DNA of 22,293 bases from a virus: IMG/VR virus record IMGVR_UViG_3300022693_001499, positions 1 to 22,293 of that record, one strand, 5' to 3'. The position numbers and the translations under genes are program-made. Shown in pieces: positions 7,728 to 15,017 of this stretch. The notes below the pieces were generated by a model. It did no database searches. It was not told the DNA's origin and worked only from the letters and a program-made list of their open reading frames with translations. Position 1 is the first letter of the stretch, and each line of letters opens with the position of its first letter.

Positions 7728-8757
7728 ATGAATCACGTTTAAATATCTCTTGAGCCTGTTCTATGCTTGCGGGGATACCGTCAACCTCAAAATGATCCCC
7801 CTCACTTAAACGATAACGTTCTTCTAAGGTGTGTCTGATTAATTTTATTGCAAGCACGCCAATATCACATCCAATCCATTTCCGTTTTAATTTATGTGCC
7901 GCATAAATAGTCGTACCACACCCGCAGAAAGGGTCGAAGACAACATCCCCCTTGTCAGTTGCTGCCTCTATAATTCTGTCCAATAGAGCGATGGGTTTTT
8001 GAGTAGGATAACCAAGGCGTTCTTTTGACATTGGATTGATAATAGGGATTGACCATACATCACTCATAGACCTCCCATCCATACTTGAATAATGCACCTT
8101 ATATTTATGGCTCTCTATCATTTTTTTTACTTTTGGGAGGTGTTTATTATAAACAACCAAACCCTTGCTTCCGCCACCGCCGCCAATTAAATAACCTTTT
8201 TCATATTTCTTTTTTAAATTATCAGTTAATATTTTTAGATTGTTAAACTTTGTCTTATTTGATTTCCCAAAAACTAAAATCACATCATGATTTTTTTGAA
8301 ATTTATTGCTTTTTGCAGACCATTTTTCATAATGCCAAATGATTTCATTCCTGAAGTTGGCGTGTCCGAAAATTCCGTCCATCATGACTTTAATATAATG
8401 ACTTGCCGTGGGGTCGCAATGTAGGTAGATACTGCCCGTGTCTTTAAGAACGCGCCGACACTCACGAAGACGATTTGCCATATAACTCAAATACGCAAGG
8501 TTTGCACCTTCGCCCAGAATACGGCGTAATCCTTCCATGACCGGAGCAAGTTCAACGCCCCCTGCCACCGCATAAAAATCATCACTAGCCTCATCCCATT
8601 GCCACGTATCATCGAATGCGACCCATTGCACACCGCCCATAGAAGCGTTGTAGATTCGTTTCGAATTGAAAGGAGGATCAAGATAAATAAGATCAACACA
8701 GCCTTTCGGCATATTTCTCATTATTTCTAGGTTATCTCCGTAGTAGAGCTTGTTCAT
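7717..8757 (-). CDS. Beta-class DNA methyltransferase (N6-adenine or N4-cytosine), inserted in the head module
   Basis: The product has 346 residues and transfers methyl from AdoMet to an exocyclic amino group in DNA. Catalytic motif IV, LDPPF, is at 27-30, right after YYGDNLEIM. The AdoMet motif FDPFCGCGTT is near 274-283, and PTQKP lies before it at ~251-255. Motif IV before motif I defines the beta class, like Mod subunits and many phage methyltransferases. The middle (residues ~140-225), which should recognise the target, is Lys/Asn-rich and its DNA is visibly AT-rich. No restriction gene is near, so it is probably an orphan enzyme protecting phage DNA. It interrupts the usual portal-scaffold order and is flanked by 13-bp direct repeats, which suggests insertion. 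The specificity cannot be read from sequence. Confidence 0.92.
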   Translation of the reverse strand: MNKLYYGDNLEIMRNMPKGCVDLIYLDPPFNSKRIYNASMGGVQWVAFDDTWQWDEASDDFYAVAGGVELAPVMEGLRRILGEGANLAYLSYMANRLRECRRVLKDTGSIYLHCDPTASHYIKVMMDGIFGHANFRNEIIWHYEKWSAKSNKFQKNHDVILVFGKSNKTKFNNLKILTDNLKKKYEKGYLIGGGGGSKGLVVYNKHLPKVKKMIESHKYKVHYSSMDGRSMSDVWSIPIINPMSKERLGYPTQKPIALLDRIIEAATDKGDVVFDPFCGCGTTIYAAHKLKRKWIGCDIGVLAIKLIRHTLEERYRLSEGDHFEVDGIPASIEQAQEIFKRDSLPV

Positions 8758-8785
8758 ACGGCGACCATATCTATAAATTTTCTCC

Positions 8786-8798
8786 TTTTAAACTGGTA
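8786..8798. repeat. 13-bp direct repeat, copy at the portal stop
   Basis: TTTTAAACTGGTA here matches 7715-7727 perfectly. On the minus strand it encodes the last PV and stop of the portal protein. Recombination between the two copies would remove the methyltransferase gene and leave the portal stop codon intact. Confidence 0.85.
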
Positions 8799-10926
8799 TC
8801 TGATCCAATGGCCTGAACACTGATTCCCTTATTTCTTTCAGGGTCTTGGCTTCATTCACCCTGATATCGGATGCAGTTTTAGCCTGATCCATCTGGATAT
8901 CAGATAGTGTTTTCATGGTTTGAGCCGCTTTCAATTGGGCACCCTGAATCTTTTCAGCACTGGCTGCATCAAGGTTTCTGGCTTCTGATAATTGCTGTTG
9001 AGTAACAGCCTCGGCCAACCTCTTCTGAGTATCGTTGCCCTCCTGTTGCTGTCGATGTTGAGCCAAAAATTGTTCTTCCTCATCATTCTCTGGTTCAATC
9101 GTTCCCTGTAATATTCTGATTCTACGATTCAGTTTCTTGATAGATTCAAGCCCCGTCCCAGACATATTCTCTATAACAATACCGCCCAATTCAGGCAGGT
9201 ATTGTTGCATGGCCGGAATATCTTTCCAGGATTCCATTAATTGAATCGAAGTATCAGTGGTTTCCTGTCTTTGGGTCTCGTATTGTGGGCCAACATCAGA
9301 ATAAGCCTTGAACTTCTTGCCACCAATATTATTGGTCTCAACAAAACGCCCGGTCTTGTTGTCCTGCTCCATTTTCATCAACTGGACAATGTTTTCGGAA
9401 CCATCCTCACCAATAATTCGGATCATACGTTTTGTGGTGTATAATTCCGCGGCCTTTGATTCGTAAATCACACCCAACCACTCAACACCGGTACTTATAT
9501 TCTCCATAACAGGTTGAGTCGTTAGATTCTGAATCTTCCTTGCCTCTTGAATTGCTTTGCCAGATGCATCAGGGTTTTTAACTTCTACCGGGTTTATGCC
9601 GGTAAAACTCTGAATCAGTTGTGGAATAGCGGTCATTAAAGTTGCCGTACTTCCATCCAATTGTCCAGGCTCCACATAACCAAGAGGCCCCGCATGAATT
9701 ATTTTGCCATCACTGTCCCTCAGTGCGTTGGCAAGGAAATAAGCATTGCTCGTTGGCTTTGCCCAAATCTCTTTACCTATACCTTCCATTTGGTCTGGAT
9801 CAAAAATAGGTTTTCTGTCGGAACTGGACGCAGAGTTTTCAGACAGCTTTGAAAGCAACTGATTCAATAATCGGGAAATGTCCTTTAAATCCCTGACAAA
9901 GCCCTTCCACCATTCAACACCACCGACAAAAATTCTCTCGCCATAAAACGGAGCAACGGGAATAAATCTGCCTGATATCCTTCTAGGTTCTTCAAAGAAT
10001 TTCACACCCGTGAACACAGATTTTTCTACTGTTTCAGAAACAACCTCACGTTTTCTGCGCAAGGTCAAGCCTCTTGCCTTGATATCTTCGGCCAACTCCT
10101 CATTCTGTTTCTCATTAAAGGTTTCAATCTCACCTATACTGAAATTATCATAAACAAAAATCGTTTCCTTGATTTCCACCTTTTCATATCTGGTCGCAAC
10201 AAATATCGCCTCTCCCTGATTCGTGATATTGTTATCCAATTGCCGATTATGGGGCTGATATGCGGATACTGGGTCTTCACCAGGAAATTCTTTTAAGAAT
10301 GATTTGCGTGTATACCTCTTTAAGATAGTGCATCGAGTGGCATCACTCTTGTCAATTGACTGGGCGCTCTCATCCCAAAACACAGTGTTATAGGCATTAA
10401 CAAGAGGCCTCAATTCTATTCTTTGCAGGTCATTTTCAGGATCGCCATCCTCAAACCTTTCAGCAACCAACACCGCACCATACCCGCAATGCATAACCTC
10501 TAAAACAGCGTTGTCGATCGCCTTTTTACCTGTGCTTCGATTCCTGAAATCAGCACGCCACAGTCCATTTAACAGTTTGGCATCCTTATCTGACGTGTTT
10601 TCATCATCACCAGGCTTGTACTCGACACTCACCCTGTTCATATTCCATTCGGCTATTACATCCCTTAGAAATTTAGCAATCATTGGAAATTGTAGCTTGA
10701 CGCGGTTCTGTAGTTTCTGTTCATAGAATCCGCCCCACATACCACCAATGACATTCAGGAACCGCAAATCATCTTCCGATTGATCACTCTGGGCATCAAC
10801 AGTTTCTGCATCGATCGTGATATCACTCCTAAACCTTTGAAGCATATCCTCGGTGCTTTCACCAATTTGCTCTTCCGGTTTCTCTTTTGGTGTTGCACTC
10901 TTATTTTTCTTGTTCTTTTTAGCCAT
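8788..10926 (-). CDS. Portal protein, P22 gp1-like
   Basis: At 712 residues this is close to P22 gp1 (725). It starts with a Lys-rich tail (MAKKNKKNKSATPKEKPEEQ), then an acidic helical region and a core containing QFPMIAKFLRDVIAEWNMNR, then AVLEVMHCGYGAVLVAERFE and ELRPLVNAYNTVFWDESA, a pattern I know from P22-type portals. A segment with FVRDLKDISRLLNQLLSKLSE follows. The final ~120 residues are a Q/A/E-rich helix that would form the long barrel seen in P22 portal. The portal forms the dodecameric ring at one vertex, binds terminase and is the channel for DNA. It sits between large terminase and scaffold. AAAGGA lies 5 nt before the ATG. Confidence 0.93.
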   Translation of the reverse strand: MAKKNKKNKSATPKEKPEEQIGESTEDMLQRFRSDITIDAETVDAQSDQSEDDLRFLNVIGGMWGGFYEQKLQNRVKLQFPMIAKFLRDVIAEWNMNRVSVEYKPGDDENTSDKDAKLLNGLWRADFRNRSTGKKAIDNAVLEVMHCGYGAVLVAERFEDGDPENDLQRIELRPLVNAYNTVFWDESAQSIDKSDATRCTILKRYTRKSFLKEFPGEDPVSAYQPHNRQLDNNITNQGEAIFVATRYEKVEIKETIFVYDNFSIGEIETFNEKQNEELAEDIKARGLTLRRKREVVSETVEKSVFTGVKFFEEPRRISGRFIPVAPFYGERIFVGGVEWWKGFVRDLKDISRLLNQLLSKLSENSASSSDRKPIFDPDQMEGIGKEIWAKPTSNAYFLANALRDSDGKIIHAGPLGYVEPGQLDGSTATLMTAIPQLIQSFTGINPVEVKNPDASGKAIQEARKIQNLTTQPVMENISTGVEWLGVIYESKAAELYTTKRMIRIIGEDGSENIVQLMKMEQDNKTGRFVETNNIGGKKFKAYSDVGPQYETQRQETTDTSIQLMESWKDIPAMQQYLPELGGIVIENMSGTGLESIKKLNRRIRILQGTIEPENDEEEQFLAQHRQQQEGNDTQKRLAEAVTQQQLSEARNLDAASAEKIQGAQLKAAQTMKTLSDIQMDQAKTASDIRVNEAKTLKEIRESVFRPLDQIPV

Positions 10927-10934
10927 GATTTCCT

Positions 10935-12314
10935 TTATCTACCCCCATATCCAAAACCTTGAACCTGCGGAACGGTGTAAATCTTGTGAGTGTCTTTTTC
11001 TTTTTTAGTCAAACCAGGGAACAATTCATAGATAGCCCACACAAACCAATCAGCCCGGTTGGGTGATCGACTCCCGGTGTAACCTAGAGTCGTAAATGCA
11101 AGCAATTCATCCTCTAAATCATTGAACCGTCCGACCATTTTAATCTTGCCATTTTCATGCAACAAGCTCACAGGATCGGCTCTGACATGTTTAGCCCTAG
11201 ATGCCTTGACAGATTTATAGGAAACTATGCAGTTTTCTTTTTCTGCTGCTCCCTTAACAACATAATCAACCATGGCCCCACCAAAGTTGTCTTCCCCAAC
11301 CACTCTATCGGCGTCATGCCTCAGATAAGCTGAAATGGCCACAGAGCCCCATTTCGCCGGCCCGGCATGAAGGGTCAGATCCTCAATAACATAGGCGATC
11401 CCATCAGTTCCAAGGCCAACCACGCCTATTCCAATGTCGTCGTTATTTTCTTCCGGGTCATCACTCGCTCCTGATGGGTCAATAGCCACCACTACCCGGA
11501 TTAAAGTCACACCCTCCGGTATACAAGTGACCCTCGAACGTTCAATAATATCAATGTTCCATAAGGCATTCTCGGTCTCATCAGCAAATTCACCCAGATA
11601 GAACCGGTCTCGCTTCCTCTTTGGCAGTTGGTCCAGTATCTTAAGATAGGACTCTGGTAGATTCTCCTTGTTATCAACGGGGTTCATCAAAAGATGAGCA
11701 TAATTCTCCGGTTCTTTTAATGCCGTCCTTGCTTCTGGCTCTTTCTTTTCAATGAATAACTTGTGTGTCCAATGACCTTTAGCCGGAGGATTTTCGTCAT
11801 AATACATCTTGAGCCTTAACTCATGCATGACCCCGTCCCTTTGATATTCGCACTTCTGGGCCAGCCTGGTTAAAAGTATTGTCCGGGAATGATAGGAAAG
11901 CTGGGAGCACTCGTTTAAAAAGATAGTGCCATACTCATTGCCAAGGATTTTCTCTGTCCTATCCTTATCGTCCAGGCCCGTGAACCATATCTGGGAACCG
12001 TTAGGAAATTCAGCGAACCAGTCCGATTTGTTTAAATTGTAGTCGCAATCCGGGAAGCAAAGATTCATAACCTTTGGGAAAGTATCGTAAACAATGGATG
12101 CCTTGACATGATTGAACCGAAACCTGGCTATCAAATGCCTGGATTGAGCGGCAGCAAACGCACGGATAACCGTGGAACGAACAAAAGTAAAGGTTTTAGT
12201 AGACCGTGACCCGCCATACAACAGAATGTGCATAGCATCAGAGCTAATTAAATCAATAGCTTCTGCTTGACGGTCTGTTAAAACAAACTCTTTCTTTTCA
12301 GAGATTGCCAGCAT
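10935..12314 (-). CDS. Terminase large subunit (ATPase-nuclease)
   Basis: The protein has 459 residues and drives DNA into the procapsid and cuts it at the end. A Walker A-type loop GGSRSTKT is at 34-41; a Walker B-like IFLNEC is at 131-136, where the usual acidic pair is N-E. The C-terminal nuclease (RNase H fold) shows AIDPSG at D279, GEDNFGG at 340-346 and ADWFVWA with D420, the acidic residues expected to bind metal. It overlaps the small subunit gene by 17 nt and is followed 8 nt later by the portal gene. Length is a little shorter than P22 gp2 (499). The packaging strategy (headful or cos) cannot be determined here, although P22-like relatives use headful packaging. Confidence 0.93.
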   Translation of the reverse strand: MLAISEKKEFVLTDRQAEAIDLISSDAMHILLYGGSRSTKTFTFVRSTVIRAFAAAQSRHLIARFRFNHVKASIVYDTFPKVMNLCFPDCDYNLNKSDWFAEFPNGSQIWFTGLDDKDRTEKILGNEYGTIFLNECSQLSYHSRTILLTRLAQKCEYQRDGVMHELRLKMYYDENPPAKGHWTHKLFIEKKEPEARTALKEPENYAHLLMNPVDNKENLPESYLKILDQLPKRKRDRFYLGEFADETENALWNIDIIERSRVTCIPEGVTLIRVVVAIDPSGASDDPEENNDDIGIGVVGLGTDGIAYVIEDLTLHAGPAKWGSVAISAYLRHDADRVVGEDNFGGAMVDYVVKGAAEKENCIVSYKSVKASRAKHVRADPVSLLHENGKIKMVGRFNDLEDELLAFTTLGYTGSRSPNRADWFVWAIYELFPGLTKKEKDTHKIYTVPQVQGFGYGGR

Positions 12315-12648
12315 CTTTTTTGCCTATCGTAATATTAAATCCACCGGGGACTAAAAGCTCTTGCTTATCCTTCCAGCCCGCACGGTTCTTTAAATAAAAA
12401 ATCATTGAAGTGTTATCGCCATCTCTGGCCTTCTCAAATAGTTTGTTGGTTACCACAGCGACACCCTGGGCTTGTCCCTTTTTTATGGCGTCGGAAAAGT
12501 CGGAAAATTCCTTCTTCTTTTCGTTCAGGGTATCCCTGTGTATTCCTATAACAAGAGCTATTTGCTCCAATGTAAGGCCCTGTGCAGCGAAGGATTGCGC
12601 CTTCCTACAAAGAGCATCAGTTATCTTAATGGGGGGTCTTCCAATCAT
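12298..12648 (-). CDS. Terminase small subunit
   Basis: The start is best placed at the ATG at 12648 (116 residues), which overlaps the previous stop as TGATG and has GAGGA 8 nt upstream. The codon before it is TTG. Residues ~10-45 form a helix-turn-helix pattern (ALCRKAQSFAAQGLTLEQIA then LVIGIHRDTL), followed by a helical linker with KKGQAQGVAVVTNKLFEKA and NTSMIFYLKNRAGW, a motif very common in small terminases. The short C-terminal tail is likely to contact the large subunit. It recognises the packaging start on the phage genome and stimulates the motor. The next gene is the large terminase, which confirms the call. Confidence 0.9.
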   Translation of the reverse strand: MIGRPPIKITDALCRKAQSFAAQGLTLEQIALVIGIHRDTLNEKKKEFSDFSDAIKKGQAQGVAVVTNKLFEKARDGDNTSMIFYLKNRAGWKDKQELLVPGGFNITIGKKDAGNL

Positions 12649-13142
12649 CAACCAATTCCTCTTGATAGCTGTCTAGCTAATGCTTTAATATTACTCTCAA
12701 CATATTTGAGGTTTTTGTAAGTCGCGCCACTCATCTTTACAATATCCAAGCAGTCAGGACCTGGGGATAGATCATCAGGCTTCGCACAGTCAAACCCAAA
12801 CCACCAAATGTCATCAGGTTCTCCTTCCTTAACCTCATGACAAATTAAATTTTCTGCTTTTTCGCCTAGTTCACATTTCGCAGAATAAGAAAGCTCCTTT
12901 TGAATATTTATACCGGAACCGTCGAATGGCTCATAAACAATATCAGTATATTGTTTCTCATAAAAGGGATGTGTACGATCCACGCCAACATAGCCGCAAA
13001 AATGGCCCGCTCTTTGACGCCTCTTTACTAAACAAGGGAGCCCTGTTTCCTTATCTTGCCATTGCTTTTTGTCGATCTCATCGTTCCATTCGCCGCGAGG
13101 CCACAGGGATTTATCAATGCTTCTATATTCAATTGTTTTCAT
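12648..13142 (-). CDS. Conserved phage protein upstream of terminase, function unknown
   Basis: The product has 164 residues and is soluble, with no signal peptide or membrane segment. It is rich in W, C and G motifs: GPHC-like GHFCGYVGVDRTHPFY at ~46-61 and DIWWFGFDCAKPDDLSPGPD at ~110-130. I recognise this combination (a GYVGV...HP core and a WWFGFDCAH-like core) from hypothetical proteins in many phages, usually near terminase genes. The repeated Cys, His and Asp could bind a metal, but no catalytic motif can be named. The gene is coupled to the 31-residue gene before it by ATGA and to the small terminase by TGATG. I do not assign a function. Confidence 0.82.
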   Translation of the reverse strand: MKTIEYRSIDKSLWPRGEWNDEIDKKQWQDKETGLPCLVKRRQRAGHFCGYVGVDRTHPFYEKQYTDIVYEPFDGSGINIQKELSYSAKCELGEKAENLICHEVKEGEPDDIWWFGFDCAKPDDLSPGPDCLDIVKMSGATYKNLKYVESNIKALARQLSRGIG

Positions 13143-13234
13143 ATAATCTTCCCTTTCCTTACAGTGCCATTATCTTCAGAAGATATGCGGAAAATCAGGT
13201 CGCCTAAAACATCGTCCAATGTCACGCCTATCAT
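13139..13234 (-). CDS. 31-residue small protein coupled to both neighbours
   Basis: An ATG at 13234 overlaps the stop of the methyltransferase fusion gene (ATGA), and its own TGA overlaps the ATG of the next gene (ATGA). It fills the whole space between them. The product starts MIGVTLDDVLGDLIFRIS and ends with a basic tail (VRKGKII), so it resembles one short helix or hairpin with a charged end. The strict coupling on both sides suggests a real gene, as chance ORFs rarely have both. There is no known family I can name. Confidence 0.6.
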   Translation of the reverse strand: MIGVTLDDVLGDLIFRISSEDNGTVRKGKII

Positions 13235-14403
13235 GAATTCAGTGTCCTCACTTCTTTTTCAGGAAAAAGGCTTTTATATCGCTCAACAATCACATCGCAG
13301 TAAGACGGATCAATCTCCATCATGTGGCATTTGCGATTCAACTTTTCACAAGCGATCAGGGTGGAACCGGAACCGCCGAATAGATCAAGAATGCTCTCGC
13401 CTTCCTGGCTGGTCTCTGTCAGAACATCTTCCTGTAATTTGATGGGTTTTTGATTGGGGTGTACTCTTTTCCCCGCCTCGCCTTCTTTAGCGAACCCCAT
13501 CCAGACACAATCAAATTTATGCACTCGTACCCCTTCAATATTTGACCAGGCTAATTCGCAATGCGACAAACGCATTCCCTGCCCCATATGTTTATCCCAA
13601 ACAAACCACCTGCCTCCTCGGGGTAAAAGATGGGCGAAATAGTTGCCACCCCACAAAAATACTTTGCTAACACCCAAATCAAGAATGAAAGCCGGATTAA
13701 ACTCTTTATCATCACCAATCACGGGTTTGAATTTTGTTGCTGGATGCTTTTTCCCTCCTCCTTTCGTCCTGTGTTTATCTATCAGGTTAATTCCATAAGG
13801 CGGATCAGTTAAAACCATGTCCGCCTGCTCCCCATTCATCAGCTTTTCTACTTGAGACTTATCCGTTGAATCGCCGCACATTAAACGGTGTGGACCCAGT
13901 TGATAAATCTGGCCCGGTCTCGTTACCGCCTTTTCAGGGGCTTCCGGGGACTCATCTTCGTCTTCCAATAGTCCAATATCGGACAAATCCAACAATTCGT
14001 CTAATTCCTGTGGCTGAAATATATTTTCCAGCATCGCTGGAAGTTCTATATCAATATCCTTGAGAACATCAATATCCCAGTCTGCCAACTCTGCGGTGCG
14101 GTTATCATAAAGAGCTAGTTTTTTCTTCTGATCGTCACTCAATCCTGTCCTTTGAACTGCTATCAATTCATTTCCATTAGCCTGGACCACTCTAACTTTT
14201 TCAATCCCGCATTCACCTAATGCCTCGACAATCCCATTTCCAGCTAGTACAATGCCATCTTCATCAATAACAATAGAACGACCAACCCCAACTTCACCGA
14301 CAGATTTAACAATCATGCCGATGTTGCGAGGATTATGCTTTCTTGCATTCTTAGGGTCCAAAGTTAAATCAGCCAATGAACATTCTTTATCTTGTTGGGC
14401 CAC
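13231..14403 (-). CDS. ParB-like / beta-class DNA methyltransferase fusion
   Basis: I prefer the GTG at 14403 (390 residues), with AAGGG 5-6 nt upstream. An earlier GTG at 14478 keeps the frame open but lies in the tandem repeat and has no ribosome site. The N-terminal ~110 residues resemble a ParB/Srx-like domain, with NARKHNPRNI and DGIVLAGNGIVEAL in the positions of its conserved boxes. A linker with an acidic DEDESPEAPE stretch follows. The C-terminal part is a methyltransferase with DPPYG at ~200-204, NQKP at ~317 and LDLFGGSGST at ~340-348. Motif IV before I is the beta class. ParB-methylase fusions are common in phages. No restriction partner lies nearby. It probably protects phage DNA or affects the packaging signal near the terminase genes. 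Confidence 0.92.
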   Translation of the reverse strand: MAQQDKECSLADLTLDPKNARKHNPRNIGMIVKSVGEVGVGRSIVIDEDGIVLAGNGIVEALGECGIEKVRVVQANGNELIAVQRTGLSDDQKKKLALYDNRTAELADWDIDVLKDIDIELPAMLENIFQPQELDELLDLSDIGLLEDEDESPEAPEKAVTRPGQIYQLGPHRLMCGDSTDKSQVEKLMNGEQADMVLTDPPYGINLIDKHRTKGGGKKHPATKFKPVIGDDKEFNPAFILDLGVSKVFLWGGNYFAHLLPRGGRWFVWDKHMGQGMRLSHCELAWSNIEGVRVHKFDCVWMGFAKEGEAGKRVHPNQKPIKLQEDVLTETSQEGESILDLFGGSGSTLIACEKLNRKCHMMEIDPSYCDVIVERYKSLFPEKEVRTLNS

Positions 14404-14418
14404 TTTAACCCTTTCACG

Positions 14419-14492
14419 TGGGTAGCTGGTTATCCAGTGGCGCGGCTTTTGCCTCCGCGTCGGCTTGGGTGTCTGCACACCCGGGCCTACTC
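14419..14492 (+). repeat. Tandem cloverleaf repeat, copy 1
   Basis: This 74-nt unit matches 14505-14576 with a period of 86. As plus-strand RNA it folds with GGGUAG/CUACUC closing three arms: CUGG-UUAU-CCAG, GGCGCGG/CCGCGUC with a 9-nt loop, and GGGUGU-CUGC-ACACCC extended by GGC/GCC. It looks like a tRNA in outline, but the first loop is only 4 nt and there is no T-loop sequence, so it is not called a tRNA. It overlaps the optional N-terminal extension of the methyltransferase fusion on the other strand. Confidence 0.6.
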
Positions 14493-14504
14493 TTATCTTT
14501 TTAA

Positions 14505-14576
14505 TGGGTAGCTGGTTATCCAGTGGCGCGCGTTTAAGTCGCGTCGGTTCGGGTGTATCAGGCGCCCGGCCTACTC
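14505..14576 (+). repeat. Tandem cloverleaf repeat, copy 2
   Basis: This 72-nt unit keeps the same four stems as copy 1. The third arm is GGGUGU-AUCAG-GCGCCC, where two A-to-G changes turn U-A pairs into U-G pairs; the extension is GGU/GCC instead of GGC/GCC. These changes keep pairing only when read as plus-strand RNA; on the minus strand they give C-A mismatches. The repeat lies between the 25-residue gene and the methyltransferase fusion. Confidence 0.6.
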
Positions 14577-14579
14577 ATA

Positions 14580-14657
14580 CTACTTCCTAGGTTTCCTAGG
14601 CTTTCTCGGTTTCGTAACTTTCCTACCTTTGGTGGTTCCGTTCTGATGTTTTGGCAT
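14580..14657 (-). CDS. 25-residue Lys/Arg/Pro-rich peptide
   Basis: An ATG at 14657 has GAGGT 9 nt upstream and opens 25 codons. The product starts MPKHQNGTTKGRKVTK and ends in PRK repeated three times, each encoded by a 9-nt direct repeat that includes CCTAGG. It carries no acidic residue. This composition suggests binding of nucleic acid or an acidic partner, but there is no named family. It begins 23 nt after the stop of the previous gene. A longer in-frame ORF that starts at 14831 would overlap that gene extensively, so I reject it. Confidence 0.55.
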   Translation of the reverse strand: MPKHQNGTTKGRKVTKPRKPRKPRK

Positions 14658-14680
14658 TTTCTTTACCTCTAAGTTATGGA

Positions 14681-14998
14681 TCAAGCCCACGCCGAACTGA
14701 CATGAAATCTTTTCGGAATCTGGCGTTCCTGATCGGTTGAAGAATTGGTCAATATCCCAGTCAAATAATAGGGTGAATCGGTGCTGACATCCAAAGCCCC
14801 GGTTTCCGTTGAAGTTAGAAACCCTTCCCAAACCCTGTCCCCAGGCGGTATCACCCTTGATATCAAAGCCGCATCATCCGGGTAAACCTTGACCTCGATA
14901 GTACAAACCCAGCCCGTGATATCTTCACCATCTAAATCAAAAATAAATTCAAGGTCCTCACCCTGCCGGATTGTGGTAATTTTAGCCACTAAAACCAT
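14681..14998 (-). CDS. Small phage structural-like protein, function unknown
   Basis: The product has 105 residues. The N-terminus reads VAKITTIRQGEDLEFIFDLD, then GEDITGWVCTIEVKVYPDD, ending with YYLTGILTNSSTDQERQIPKRF. This is a beta-sandwich pattern resembling the N-terminal module of baseplate or fibre proteins that begins with a flexible alternating strand (BppU-like). ATG at 14998 has GGGAGG only 1 nt away; a GTG at codon 4 (14989) has a 10-nt spacing and may be the true start. It follows the fibre-like gene block, so a virion accessory role is likely. I cannot name a family. Confidence 0.65.
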   Translation of the reverse strand: MVLVAKITTIRQGEDLEFIFDLDGEDITGWVCTIEVKVYPDDAALISRVIPPGDRVWEGFLTSTETGALDVSTDSPYYLTGILTNSSTDQERQIPKRFHVSSAWA

Positions 14999-15017
14999 GC
15001 CTCCCTATTCACCGCCA

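Noticed and set aside
13056-13442. 128-codon plus-strand ORF
   Set aside because: It runs antisense across coupled genes including the methyltransferase FGGSGST motif; no ribosome site or family pattern.
14419-14576. tRNA gene pair
   Set aside because: Length and outline fit, but the first arm has a 4-nt loop, there is no T-loop sequence, and the arm-2 loop is 9 nt. Not a canonical tRNA.
14418-14590. Two short plus-strand ORFs in the repeat (both starting near GSWLSSGA)
   Set aside because: They are only ~28 codons, differ after the first 8 residues because the copies differ by 2 nt, and have no ribosome site. The repeat is better explained as structured RNA.
14580-14831. 83-codon frame for the small basic gene
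   Set aside because: It would overlap the previous gene by 151 nt in another frame. The ATG at 14657 has a better ribosome site.
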